29,718 nt of DNA from positions 1-29,718 of the forward strand of contig NZ_JHAC01000053.1 of NCBI RefSeq assembly GCF_000599865.1. The letters run 5' to 3'. Shown piece by piece: positions 1-16,489 of this stretch (within the stretch, counting starts at the first letter, position 1; every line of letters starts with the position of its first letter). Origin of the DNA: Deinococcus phoenicis. GTDB lineage: Bacteria; Deinococcota; Deinococci; Deinococcales; Deinococcaceae. A program made the translations under genes and the position numbers. Below the pieces are notes generated by a model. The model was not told the origin of the DNA, searched no databases, and saw only the letters and a list, made by a program, of their open reading frames with translations.

Positions 1-74
<74 letters not shown>

Positions 75-79
75 GTCCA

Positions 80-192
80 CTCGGTCCCCTCGAGGGGCCG
101 AGCTTCCTTCAGCTCTTCCGGAGAAGAGCTGATAAATATGCGCTTTCTCTCGCACGCTCTTCGTTTGTCATGCTGCTCGCCTCAACCGAGGC
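80..192 (-). other. Hairpin-rich 23S rRNA leader
   Basis: The stretch between the promoter and mature 23S rRNA holds three inverted repeats. At 179-192 the arms GCCTC/GAGGC flank 4 nt. At 111-130 the arms AGCTCTTC/GAAGAGCT flank CGGA. At 80-102 the arms are CTCGG and CCGAG around CCCC-TCGA-GGGG, with a one-base bulge. The last lies directly before the mature 5' end. Roles in RNA processing or antitermination are possible but inferred; no protein gene is visible here on either strand. Confidence 0.6.
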
Positions 193-227
193 TCAGAAAA
201 GATACAGGCACCCGCCCCACCTGTCAA
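192..227 (-). promoter_or_regulatory. sigma70 promoter of the 23S rRNA gene
   Basis: On the minus strand there is a perfect -35 box TTGACA (222-227), a 17-nt spacer and a -10 box TATCTT (199-204). Transcription should start near 192 and run leftward into 23S, giving a leader of about 118 nt. This is one of the two best consensus promoters in the window, fitting strong rRNA expression. Confidence 0.85.
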
Positions 228-274
228 CCCCCTACACCCCACGGCACCTTCAGAGTCCACGTCGACCTGCGTGA

Positions 275-961
<687 letters not shown>

Positions 962-1009
962 CATGCGGCCCTGTAAGAGCGATCGCCCCGTCAGCTCAAG
1001 GCCACCCAT

Positions 1010-1660
1010 TCAGGGTGTGCCGGAGTTCTCGCGGGCGTGGGTTTCAAAATGCAGGTAGTAGCGCCCCGCCAGGACGGCCATCAGCAGGACGACGGCCCCC
1101 AGAGCGAGCAGTTGCGGCCAACCCGCACGACCCGTCAGCAGGCCATTGAAGAGGAAATGCAGGCTGATGCTGATAAGCAGGCCCCGTGAGCGCCACCAGC
1201 GCCCGCCCCGCAGATGCCGTCCGCCGAGCGCATAGCCCTGTGGGGCGCTGAACAGGGCGTGGGCCAGGGTCGTCAACAGGGCGTGCCAGGTGGCCGCGGG
1301 CGTGCCAAAGCCCAGCGTGTAGGTCACGTTCTCCAGCAGCGCAAAGCCCAGCGCCGCTGTCACGGCGTAAACCAGCCCGTCCATCGGTTCGTCGAAGGCG
1401 TGTTCGCTGGCGGCGGTGCTGGCGGCAAGAAACTTGCTGCCTTCCTCGACGACGGCGGTCAGCAGCATGACCACCAGGGGAAAGGCCAGGCGGTCGAAGC
1501 TCCCCTCGAACGCGGCAGCCACCGCCCAGGCCAGCAGGCCCCAGCCGAAGGTGCGGGCCAGCAGCCAGGCCGGTTCGGGATGGCGGTCGCGGCGGATAAA
1601 GAACCACAGCCACGCGAACGTGAGGCCGGTGGACAGCAGGAGGGGCAGGGCCAGGGGCAC
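1010..1660 (-). CDS. PrsW-family intramembrane protease
   Basis: Predicted 216-aa polytopic membrane protein of the PrsW (M82) family, relatives of the Bacillus protease that cleaves anti-sigma factor RsiW within or next to the membrane. Family signatures are clear: Glu72-Glu73-x-x-Lys76 (EEGSK), Phe-x-x-x-Glu110-Asn111, His134 with HALFSAPQGYALG, and His168-x-x-x-Asn172. I count about seven hydrophobic segments. The chosen start is the GTG at 1660, 2 nt after the ruvC stop, giving probable translational coupling to ruvC; the open frame continues further upstream inside ruvC but without family similarity there. The substrate is unknown. It converges on moaDE with a 48-bp gap and no clear terminator. 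Confidence 0.87.
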   Translation of the reverse strand: MPLALPLLLSTGLTFAWLWFFIRRDRHPEPAWLLARTFGWGLLAWAVAAAFEGSFDRLAFPLVVMLLTAVVEEGSKFLAASTAASEHAFDEPMDGLVYAVTAALGFALLENVTYTLGFGTPAATWHALLTTLAHALFSAPQGYALGGRHLRGGRWWRSRGLLISISLHFLFNGLLTGRAGWPQLLALGAVVLLMAVLAGRYYLHFETHARENSGTP

Positions 1661-1662
1661 GT

Positions 1663-2163
1663 TCAGGTGCGGGTGAGCCGGGCAGCCGCCGCCTGCATCG
1701 GCTGGTGCGCCAGGTGAGTCAGGGCGAGGGCCAGAGCGTCGGCGGCGTGGTTGTTGAAGAGTTCGCGAATCCCCAGGCTGGCCTTCACCATGTAGATGAC
1801 CTGTTCCTTCTCGGCGCGGCCCGTTCCCACCAGTGAACGCTTCACCTGCATGGGACCGTAAGCGTGAATCGGCACGCCCGCCTGCGCGCACGCGAGCTGA
1901 ACCACACCGAACGCCTGCCCGACCTTGAACGCCACGTCGGCCTGCCGGCGCAGAATCTGATCCTCGATGGCGACGGCATCCGGTTGATACTCGCCCAGCA
2001 AGCGGGTGACTTCGGCATGCAGGTACTGGAGACGGCGCGGCATCAGCCAGGCACTCTCCGTGGTCAGGCAAACGTGATAGAGATGCCGGGCCTTCCGGAC
2101 ATCTCCTTCCACCAACCCCAGGCCGAGATTCGCCAGTCCGGGGTCCACGCCAAGCACGATCAT
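1663..2163 (-). CDS. ruvC: Holliday junction resolvase RuvC
   Basis: A 166-aa endonuclease that cuts Holliday junctions symmetrically during recombinational repair, acting with RuvAB. The RNase H-like fold is recognisable from GVDPG (Asp7), AIEDQ (Glu67), VGQAFGV, and the C-terminal HAADALALAL with His139 and Asp142. In E. coli the third catalytic residue is Asp; His at this place is known from Thermus thermophilus RuvC, so this is a lineage variant rather than a defect. The ATG at 2163 gives the canonical MIVLGVDPG start. TATCCT (2170-2175, minus strand) lies 6 nt before it and there is no ribosome site, indicating a leaderless transcript. prsW follows after 2 nt. Confidence 0.96.
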   Translation of the reverse strand: MIVLGVDPGLANLGLGLVEGDVRKARHLYHVCLTTESAWLMPRRLQYLHAEVTRLLGEYQPDAVAIEDQILRRQADVAFKVGQAFGVVQLACAQAGVPIHAYGPMQVKRSLVGTGRAEKEQVIYMVKASLGIRELFNNHAADALALALTHLAHQPMQAAAARLTRT

Positions 2164-2264
2164 GGCCGCAGGATAAGGCAGAACGCCGACGCCCGAGGGG
2201 CTGGGTCCGCTCTGCCCTACTGCGAGGCAAGAAACAAGGCGGCCTCCTTCCTCGCAGGAAGGGC

Positions 2265-2298
2265 AAAGGAAAACCACCCGGCAGAGATCACCGGGTGG
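2265..2298 (-). terminator. Rho-independent terminator of the Fe-S carrier gene
   Basis: An 8-bp perfect stem, CCACCCGG (2274-2281) with CCGGGTGG (2291-2298), has a 9-nt loop and is followed on the minus strand by TTTTCCTTT. It lies just downstream of the Fe-S carrier gene and upstream of ruvC. Confidence 0.8.
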
Positions 2299-2320
2299 CC
2301 GACAGACAGGAGAGCCTGGG

Positions 2321-2743
2321 TCAGTGGCTGCCGCAACCGCCGCTGCCCTCGCCTTCGGGCGACTGGGAGCCGTCCGTGCGGAAGGAGTGGCCGCAGCCGC
2401 AGGAACTGGTGGCGTTGGGGTTGTTCACCGTGAAGCCGCCCCCCATCATGTTCTCCACGAAGTCCACCTCGCTGCCCCGCAGCAGGGGCAGGCTCATGCG
2501 GTCGACCAGCAGCTTGATGCCCCGGTCCATGACAATGGTGTCGCCTTCGAGTTCGCGGTCGTCGATGGCCATTCCGTACTGGTAACCGCTACAGCCACCG
2601 CTCTTGATAAACACACGCACGCCCGCGTTTTCCTTGCCGCTCTGGGCGAGGATCGCCTGGGCCTTCTGCGCGCCGAATTCGCTGATACTGATGTCCTGGG
2701 CGGGCACGCCGCCGCTCGGCTCGGGAGTCAGGGTCGCCGTCAT
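2321..2743 (-). CDS. A-type iron-sulfur carrier (IscA/ErpA/HesB family)
   Basis: A 140-aa protein of the A-type Fe-S carrier family, which receives clusters from a scaffold and hands them to target enzymes in the cytoplasm. The three ligand cysteines are Cys51 (GGCSGYQYG), Cys115 and Cys117 (SSCGCGHSF). Compared with typical 105-115-aa members it has about 18 extra N-terminal residues and a C-terminal Gly/Ser tail with one further Cys (137). I cannot tell IscA, SufA and ErpA subtypes apart. The ATG at 2743 is preceded at 6 nt by TACGCT (2750-2755) without a ribosome site, so the mRNA is probably leaderless. The gene is divergent from the small gene at 2870; a good terminator follows. Confidence 0.92.
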   Translation of the reverse strand: MTATLTPEPSGGVPAQDISISEFGAQKAQAILAQSGKENAGVRVFIKSGGCSGYQYGMAIDDRELEGDTIVMDRGIKLLVDRMSLPLLRGSEVDFVENMMGGGFTVNNPNATSSCGCGHSFRTDGSQSPEGEGSGGCGSH

Positions 2744-2867
2744 GCGTGAAGCGTAACACCATTGGAGAAAGAAAAACGTGCGTGGCAAGCAAAGTCGCTG
2801 GCCCCCACGAACAGCCGCACCGCCATTTCCGCTTACATTCCTTGAGTGCGTCAGTGTTAGCATTGAC

Positions 2868-3118
<251 letters not shown>

Positions 3119-3211
3119 GCCGCACGGCTGTTCCAGCGAGCCGCACAGTCCCGAACCGTTCTGAAGAAGTTTTCCCCATCGTGACCCAGGTGCAGCGGGC
3201 ATGATGGGGCT

Positions 3212-4162
<951 letters not shown>

Positions 4163-4165
4163 CCG

Positions 4166-4363
4166 TCAGTGTCCGGGCGAACGGGGAACTGCCCAGCAGC
4201 CGACTTCCGTCTCGCCCGCCACCAGACCCAGGGCGGCAAGTTCATGCAGCGCGGCGCGGGCAAAGGTCCGCAGCGTTTCGGGGTCGGCGTCCTCCACGTT
4301 CAGCGCGTCCAGGCCCAGAGAACGGGCCTGCCGGGCCAGGTACAGTGCCAGGGCATCATTCAC
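4166..4363 (-). CDS. Small ORF, unknown function
   Basis: A 65-aa protein from the GTG at 4363 (73 aa from an ATG at 4387). I do not recognise the family. It is leucine/alanine-rich and probably helical, with one Cys near the end (EVGCWAVP). The GTG is preferred because TATGCT (4370-4375, minus strand) lies exactly 6 nt upstream, like many genes here, whereas the ATG at 4387 sits directly behind the terminator of the cytochrome b gene and has no ribosome site. The ORF fills the space between manA (3-bp gap, convergent) and that terminator. Confidence 0.55.
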   Translation of the reverse strand: MNDALALYLARQARSLGLDALNVEDADPETLRTFARAALHELAALGLVAGETEVGCWAVPRSPGH

Positions 4364-4388
4364 GGGCACAGCATAGAAAAACGGCATA

Positions 4389-4420
4389 GAAAAAAGGCCC
4401 CGGTCATCTCCCGGGGCCTT
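4389..4420 (-). terminator. Terminator of the cytochrome bc operon
   Basis: A perfect 10-bp stem, AAGGCCCCGG (4394-4403) with CCGGGGCCTT (4411-4420), and a 7-nt loop are followed on the minus strand by a run of Ts. It stands 22 bp behind the cytochrome b stop codon and is a textbook intrinsic terminator. Confidence 0.92.
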
Positions 4421-4442
4421 GGTTCAGAGGCAGCGACAAGGG

Positions 4443-5752
<1,310 letters not shown>

Positions 5753-5756
<4 letters not shown>

Positions 5757-6415
5757 GCGAGCTGATCCTCCACTTCTTTCTTGAAGCTTTCCCACTCGGC
5801 CTCGCTGGTGTACGGGTACGGCATGGCCAGGAAGAAGCCCGTCACCACCAGATTGTCCCCCTCAAGCTTGATCGGCAACTGTGCGAGCGGACGGGGGGGC
5901 GGACCGCCGATCACCACACAACCCCGCTTGGGGTCGTACTGCCCGGAATGGCAGGGGCACTTCATGCCGTCTCCCTGGTCACTGTCCGCCACCGAGCAGC
6001 CCGCGTGCGTGCAGACATCGCTGTAGGCGACCGTCTCGCCGCCGATGGTGGCTTCCAGGTTGGTGGGCGCGACGATCTGGCCCTGCGGGAAGCGGTAGAG
6101 CGCCAGGATGTTGTTGGGATCACCCTTGCGGATGACGTTCTCGCCGTTCTCGCCCTTGCCCATCGGCCAGGCGCGCACCAGCTGGTCGCTGAGGTCGCTG
6201 ATCCGGATGGGCTGGCCTTCCTTGCTGGCCTCGGCGTGGACCAGAATGTCGCCCTTGAGCGGCGGCATCTTGTCGCGGGTCAGGCGGAAGATCGGGTTGG
6301 CCGCGCCGAGCGTGCTGAGCAGGCTGACGCCCCCGACAGCGGCCGTGGTGCCCATCGCCACATTGATGAACTTGCGGCGCGTGATTTCGGGATCTTGTCT
6401 CTTGTAGCGGGTCAT
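5753..6415 (-). CDS. Rieske [2Fe-2S] iron-sulfur protein
   Basis: The 220-aa Rieske subunit passes electrons from quinol at the Qo site to the cytochrome c subunit. The N-terminus has a twin-arginine motif (Arg13-Arg14-Lys-Phe) followed by a hydrophobic anchor, so it is probably exported folded by Tat and stays membrane-bound. The cluster ligands are Cys135/His137 in CTHAGC and Cys153/His156 in CPCHSG, with Cys140 and Cys155 forming the usual disulfide. The loop after GGPPPRPL is canonical. The start has a GGGAG site 9 nt upstream. It lies 43 bp after the cytochrome c gene and overlaps the cytochrome b start by 4 nt. Confidence 0.96.
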
Positions 6416-6458
6416 CGTTCAGGTCTCCCTTGTGTGCCGGTTTGCCGGTGATGGACGC

Positions 6459-7323
<865 letters not shown>

Positions 7324-7413
7324 CTCCTCGCGCTTGAAGTGCCTGCTCCAGTGCTTGCTGAATTGGCTGCCCGCCTCCCCTGAGAACAGTTAAGGCAGCC
7401 GGATGGGGCGTCC

Positions 7414-7422
7414 AGCATAGCA
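7414..7422 (-). promoter_or_regulatory. Extended -10 promoter for the bc operon
   Basis: Minus-strand TGCTATGCT is an extended -10 (TGn + TATGCT at 7414-7419). No good -35 is seen at 17 nt. It would start the bc operon mRNA near 7406, giving a 5' UTR of about 90 nt. It is the best promoter candidate in the 187-bp gap upstream. Confidence 0.55.
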
Positions 7423-7457
7423 CGCACCCAAGCCGCCTCCAGCCGTGCTGTACGGCG

Positions 7458-7481
7458 AAAAACGGCGGACTTCTGCCCGCC
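7458..7481 (-). terminator. Probable terminator after the beta-lactamase-fold gene
   Basis: A short GC stem, GGCGG (7464-7468) with CCGCC (7477-7481), is followed on the minus strand by GTTTTTC. It lies 22 bp beyond the hydrolase stop and before the bc-operon promoter. The stem is only 5 bp, so confidence is moderate. Confidence 0.5.
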
Positions 7482-7485
7482 CAGC

Positions 7486-8348
<863 letters not shown>

Positions 8349-8352
<4 letters not shown>

Positions 8353-8597
8353 TCGGGCCAGTCCAGGCCCGACAGGGCCGCGAAGGGATGCGCCGACCCG
8401 GCGGGGCGCAGGGTGCAGAAGGGCGGCCCCCCGTCCGGCTCGACGCGGTGCGGACAGGCCGGGCACTCCGGAAAGCCCTGTTCGGTGTAGGCGAGGTCCG
8501 GCTCGGCGGACACGGCGGCCCACTCCCGGCCGCACCCGGCCCGGAAGGTCACGGGCAGAGCGGCGGGGGCAGTTTTGGCGGTTCGGGGTCTGGGCAT
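8349..8597 (-). CDS. Small protein with four cysteines, unknown function
   Basis: An 82-aa protein that I do not recognise. It contains Cys22, the pair Cys45-x-x-Cys48 ([11 protein letters not shown]) and Cys61 (PPFCTLRP), which could bind zinc or an Fe-S cluster; this is inferred from spacing only. The N-terminus is basic and Pro/Ala-rich. The start at 8597 is preferred because it follows the response-regulator stop by 22 nt; an upstream ATG at 8654 would lie inside that gene. No close ribosome site is seen. Its stop overlaps the hydrolase start, so the two are translationally coupled. Confidence 0.7.
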
Positions 8598-8619
8598 GGA
8601 AAAGTGCGGGCCGTCTCCC

Positions 8620-9264
<645 letters not shown>

Positions 9265-9372
9265 GGCCCCAGTCTAGTCGCCCGCGAGAAAAAGACGGCG
9301 GCCCCCCCCACCATCCCCCTCGGCCCCGCACAAGATGAGTTTTGTAAGGACTCTCCCGCTAGACTGCGCGGC

Positions 9373-9861
9373 GTGATTACCTGGTTCGATGCGCTCCTCG
9401 TGACCCTCTGGGCGGTCGTGACGGCGCTCGGCGCGCGGCGCGGCCTGTCCGGCCTGGTGTGGGGCCTGGGCGGTGTGGTGGCCTGCTTCCTGGCCAACGT
9501 GGTGGGCGCGGGCGCGCTCATTGCCACGAGCCTGGCATTGCTGCTGGGCGCCGCACTGGCGCTCATCACCCGGCGGCTGCTGCGCGGGCATCTGGACCGG
9601 CCCTGGCACCTGGGGGCGGGGGCGCTCGGCGGGTTCGCCCTGGGCGCGGTGCTGGTCATGACCCTGACCCTGGGCTTTCCCATCGGCCTGCGCGTCGGGC
9701 CGGAGGGCCGGAGCGGCGTGTACCCGTCCACCAGCCTGACGCCCGTCCTGTATACGGCAGTCCGGGACTCTGTGCTGAAGGGCAGCCTGACGAGCGTCTG
9801 GCAGGCCAGCCCCACCCTGCAACTCCTGATCATGCCGGATCAGGCCCGCCGGCACCGCTGA
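9373..9861 (+). CDS. CvpA-like membrane protein
   Basis: A 162-aa membrane protein with four hydrophobic segments. The N-terminus ([20 protein letters not shown] followed by a basic RRGL turn) resembles the CvpA family, whose E. coli member affects colicin V production and envelope stress tolerance. The assignment rests on the N-terminal pattern and size and is moderate. The start is the GTG at 9373, preceded at 7 nt by TAGACT (9360-9365) and no ribosome site, again a leaderless layout; an upstream ORF extension has no support. It is divergent from the response regulator and converges on the EamA gene with a 14-bp gap. Confidence 0.7.
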   Translation: MITWFDALLVTLWAVVTALGARRGLSGLVWGLGGVVACFLANVVGAGALIATSLALLLGAALALITRRLLRGHLDRPWHLGAGALGGFALGAVLVMTLTLGFPIGLRVGPEGRSGVYPSTSLTPVLYTAVRDSVLKGSLTSVWQASPTLQLLIMPDQARRHR

Positions 9862-9875
9862 CCGCCGGCTGCCCG

Positions 9876-10787
9876 TCAGGTTTCGACCTGGGGGGCGGGC
9901 GTTTCGGGGTGAGGTTCACCCCCCGCACGCTGGCTGAGCACGGTCGCCGCGACCACCAGCAGGCCCCCCAGCGCCCCCCGCAGCCCGACCCGCTCACCGA
10001 TCAGCAGGAAGCTGAAGAGGGCCGCGGTGACGGGTTCCAGTGCGTAGATCAGGCTGGCCTCGGCGGCGCTGACGCTGCGCTGGCCGACGGTCTGAAGCAG
10101 GGTGGTCACGGCGGTCGCCAGCAGGCCCAGATACAGCAGCGGTCCCCAGGCGGCGGCAGGCGGCCAGAGCTGCGCCGGGGCTGCCAGCCCGGCCCAGAGC
10201 CAGGCCAGCACCGTGACCGCCGCCAGTTGCGCGAACGTGAAGCGCAGCGCCTCGTGCCGCGCGGCGGTGCGTTCCAGGGCCACGATGAACCCCGCGTAGG
10301 TCACCGCGCAGGCCAGCGCCCAGGCGTCCCCGACGACGAACGCGCCACCTTCCCACGAGAGGAGCGCGAGACCCGCCACGGCGAGCGGCAGCGCCAGCCA
10401 CAGCACCAGTGGCATGCGCCTGCGCTGGGCGGCCACCAGCCACACGGGCACCAGCACCACGCTGAGCGCCGTGAAAAAGGCGGCCCGGTTCGCGCCCGTC
10501 GTCTGGAGGGCAATCGTCTGGGTGCCGTACCCGGCGATCAGCCAGGCCCCCAGAATCAGGCCGTCGCGCCACAGCGGGCGGGACGGCGTGGATGGGGCCG
10601 CTTCTCCCGTCCCGCGCCGGACCAGGGCCAGGGCGGGCAGCAGCGCCGCACTCGCGATCAGAAAACGCCAGGCGATCAACACGCTGGGCGGCAGGAGTGC
10701 TCCCAGTTCCTTGACCACCGCGAAGGTGCTGCCCCACAGGGCCGTGACCAGAATGAGAAGGAGGAGGCCGCGCGCGTGAGAGGACAC
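9876..10787 (-). CDS. EamA/DMT-family transporter
   Basis: A 303-aa inner-membrane permease of the drug/metabolite transporter superfamily, with about ten membrane helices in two EamA repeats. The first starts with [19 protein letters not shown], and the second with [22 protein letters not shown]; the [19 protein letters not shown] block near the end is characteristic. The substrate cannot be predicted. The start is the GTG at 10787, with TACAAT (10795-10800) 7 nt upstream, a near-consensus -10 box, and no ribosome site, so it is probably leaderless. The terminator of the surface operon lies directly upstream. Confidence 0.93.
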   Translation of the reverse strand: MSSHARGLLLLILVTALWGSTFAVVKELGALLPPSVLIAWRFLIASAALLPALALVRRGTGEAAPSTPSRPLWRDGLILGAWLIAGYGTQTIALQTTGANRAAFFTALSVVLVPVWLVAAQRRRMPLVLWLALPLAVAGLALLSWEGGAFVVGDAWALACAVTYAGFIVALERTAARHEALRFTFAQLAAVTVLAWLWAGLAAPAQLWPPAAAWGPLLYLGLLATAVTTLLQTVGQRSVSAAEASLIYALEPVTAALFSFLLIGERVGLRGALGGLLVVAATVLSQRAGGEPHPETPAPQVET

Positions 10788-10824
10788 GGCAGGGATTGTA
10801 CGCGCCGGGCAGAAGCCGCAACAG

Positions 10825-10853
10825 AAAAGACAGGCTCCACGCGGGAACCTGTC
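10825..10853 (-). terminator. Terminator of the surface-protein operon
   Basis: On the minus strand GACAGG-T-TCC, a 5-nt loop and GGA-G-CCTGTC form a ten-pair stem (one T-G pair), followed by TTTTCTGTT. It lies 22 bp behind the stop of the last operon gene. Confidence 0.85.
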
Positions 10854-10875
10854 CAGGGGTCAAGGCTGGAGGGGA

Positions 10876-13254
10876 TCAGCGGATGGTCGCCCGGAAGCAC
10901 AGCTGGCCCTGCGCCCCGGCGGCCAGACGGCCCACCTTGGCCGTGACCACGCCATTCACAGTCCGGTTGGCGGTCCCATCGTTCCAGGTGGTCGCGGCAC
11001 TGTCGAACGTGGCGGTTCCAGCGGGGGTCACAGCAGCGCTGCCCGTCACGTAGGTCGTGTTGGAGGGCACGCCATCACTCACCGCGTAGTTGGGAAGGTC
11101 TGCGCCACCGAAGTTGTTGAAGGTGATGCAGTATTCCAGCACCTCGGTCGGCCGCCCAGCTGCGCTCGAAGCAAACCGGGCCGTGCCCTTGTTGTCCCGG
11201 TCGTCGGCGGTCACGTTGCGGACTTGCTTGACCAGCCTGGAAGACACCATATCCGTCGTGGCCGAGGCGGCATTGTTCGTGCTGTCGGGGTCATTGGTAC
11301 TGCTGACCTTCACGTTGTTGGTGAGGCTGCGGGCCGCGGGAGCCGTTTCCAACGTCGTGGCGCTCGGTGCCGTCACGGTGACCGTGTAGGTCTGTGTGGT
11401 GTTGGCGGCCAGACTGGTGAGGGTCCAGGTCAGGACCTGGCCGCCGCTCACTGCCGCTGCCGGCGTGCTGTTCTTATACGTCACGGGGGCCGGAAGAGTG
11501 TCCGTGACCGTCACGTTGCTGGCAGCGGTGGCCGTGCTGTTGTTCTTCACGGTGATGGTGTACGTCATGTCCGTTCCCGGCTTGGCGTAGGCAGGACCGG
11601 TCTTGGTGACGCTCAGGTCAGCAGCAGGGATGACCGTGACCGTGAGCGTCGCCGGATTGCTGGTGAGTCCGTCGTTGTCCTGCACGGTGTACGGGATGGC
11701 GGTGGTGCCGGTAAAGCCGGAGACAGGCGTGAAGGTCACCACGCCGCTGGCGTTGACCGTATAGGTGCCCTGGCCCGCTACGGTACGGGTGGTCTGGATG
11801 CCGGAGGTGGAGGGGTCGAGGTCCACCGTTGCGGCGTTCACCGTGCCCGGCGAGTAGCCGGTATCGTTGCTGACGACGTTCACGCTTACGGGCGTGTTGG
11901 CGGGCGTGGTTGCCGTGTCGTCCTTTGCCACCGGCGGGCGGTTGGTGGCCGTCAGGGGGACCTTGGCGCTCTTCGGGGTAAAGGGCTGGTCCACCGAGGT
12001 CAGGGTGGCCGTGTTCGTCACGCTTCCCCGGTTGACGACGGTTGCCTGGATACTCAGGGTTGCGGTGGCCCCGGCGCTCAGGTTCCTGACCTTCCAGACG
12101 CCGGTGGTTTTGTCGTAGCTGCCCGTGCTATTGGCAGGCACGGCCACCGTGCTGCTCACGTAAGTCAGCCCACTGGGCAGCAGGTCAGACACACGGATGC
12201 CGGTTGCCCCAACACCTCCAGCCGGATTGGTCAGCGTCACGGTGTAGGTGACGTTGTCGCCCTCCAGCGGCGCCGCATTGCTCACGGTCTTCGTCAGGTC
12301 GAGGTTGACCGGCGAGACGTACACCAGCGGCAGGCGGTTGCCGTTTATACCGTCATTGGCCTGAAAGAAGGTCTGGTTGTCGGCCGTCCAGCCGGTGACC
12401 GCGATGCGCCACCAGCCCGACACCCCGTCAGTCGCCACACTGTCCCCGCCGGCGTTGAGGCTACCGCCCCCGTTCCACACGCCGTTATTGGAGGCCGTGC
12501 CGCTCACGCTGGTACCGTCCGGGCGATAGTAGGTGACGGTCCCTCCGTTGTCCAGGTCGAAGTTCCGCAGGTACAGCGGGCCAGCGGTCCCCGGCGCGAC
12601 GTAGAAATAGGCGTCGAAGCTGGTGGTCGAAGATGCCTGGATGGTGCTCTGGTATTCCCCGAGGACGGGTGAGAAGTCGGCGGTGCCCAGCGTGAAGGTG
12701 AAGCTGTTGTCGTCGTCGTTCAGGGTCGCGGTCGCGTCCTTCGAGATGGGATAAGCGCCCGTTTCACTGAACAGGACGTATTTACCGGGGGTGGTGAAGG
12801 CGTAGGTGAAGGTCTGACCGTTGGCACTCCCCGAGGGGTATGTCTGCTGCTTGAGCAGGCTCCCGCCGCTGTCCGGCATGGTGGCCCCCTCACTCCTGAG
12901 CGTGAAGCGCGTGGGATCGGATGGCACGGTGACCTCGTCGTTTGGCGTCCCGCCCGCCGTACTCTCGGCGTCGTTGACGGTCAGGGTGACGCTACCGCCC
13001 GCCAAGTCGAGCTGATCCTGCGTAATGGTGATGTCGAAGCGGTGGAACCGGTTGGTGTCGCTGTTACCCGACGTTTTCGAGGTGTACCAGTCACCGATAG
13101 TGGGGGCGCGTTCCCGGCCACTCGTCTGGAAGTACACGCTGGTATTGGTGGGGATGGTCGCAGCCTCTGCCAGCGGGAGGGCCAGACCGAGGAGGGCGGC
13201 CAGCGGCCCCAGCAGTCGCCGGGGGCCAGAGCCAAACGGGAGCTTCCTTTTCAC
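10876..13254 (-). CDS. Secreted DUF11 repeat protein, last gene of surface operon
   Basis: A 792-aa predicted exported protein. The signal peptide has a basic start (VKRKLPFGSGPRR), a hydrophobic core and a likely cut near AEA-ATI. Residues about 32-310 are an unrecognised, Thr/Ser/Gly-rich beta region. Then come a DUF11 repeat (about 318-425, LDLTKTVSN...EGDNVTYTVTLTN), a cadherin-like/Ig-type domain (about 440-542, AKDDTATTPANTPVSVNVVSND), a second DUF11 repeat (about 545-650, ADLSVTKTGPAYAKPG) and a C-terminal beta region with two cysteines. No sorting or membrane anchor is seen. The GTG at 13254 is chosen because it gives a classical signal peptide; an ATG at 13311, one base after the upstream stop, is the alternative. 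A terminator follows. Confidence 0.85.
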   Translation of the reverse strand: MKRKLPFGSGPRRLLGPLAALLGLALPLAEAATIPTNTSVYFQTSGRERAPTIGDWYTSKTSGNSDTNRFHRFDITITQDQLDLAGGSVTLTVNDAESTAGGTPNDEVTVPSDPTRFTLRSEGATMPDSGGSLLKQQTYPSGSANGQTFTYAFTTPGKYVLFSETGAYPISKDATATLNDDDNSFTFTLGTADFSPVLGEYQSTIQASSTTSFDAYFYVAPGTAGPLYLRNFDLDNGGTVTYYRPDGTSVSGTASNNGVWNGGGSLNAGGDSVATDGVSGWWRIAVTGWTADNQTFFQANDGINGNRLPLVYVSPVNLDLTKTVSNAAPLEGDNVTYTVTLTNPAGGVGATGIRVSDLLPSGLTYVSSTVAVPANSTGSYDKTTGVWKVRNLSAGATATLSIQATVVNRGSVTNTATLTSVDQPFTPKSAKVPLTATNRPPVAKDDTATTPANTPVSVNVVSNDTGYSPGTVNAATVDLDPSTSGIQTTRTVAGQGTYTVNASGVVTFTPVSGFTGTTAIPYTVQDNDGLTSNPATLTVTVIPAADLSVTKTGPAYAKPGTDMTYTITVKNNSTATAASNVTVTDTLPAPVTYKNSTPAAAVSGGQVLTWTLTSLAANTTQTYTVTVTAPSATTLETAPAARSLTNNVKVSSTNDPDSTNNAASATTDMVSSRLVKQVRNVTADDRDNKGTARFASSAAGRPTEVLEYCITFNNFGGADLPNYAVSDGVPSNTTYVTGSAAVTPAGTATFDSAATTWNDGTANRTVNGVVTAKVGRLAAGAQGQLCFRATIR

Positions 13255-13312
13255 GTAGGTATCAACCTCATTCTTCGTCCCTTGTCTGGAAGGAAAATGG
13301 ATGGGTTCCATC

Positions 13313-16485
<3,173 letters not shown>

Positions 16486-16489
<4 letters not shown>

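Noticed and set aside
979..986. GCGATCGC octamer palindrome, like the cyanobacterial HIP1 site.
   Set aside because: A single copy in GC-rich DNA; no cluster of such sites was noticed.
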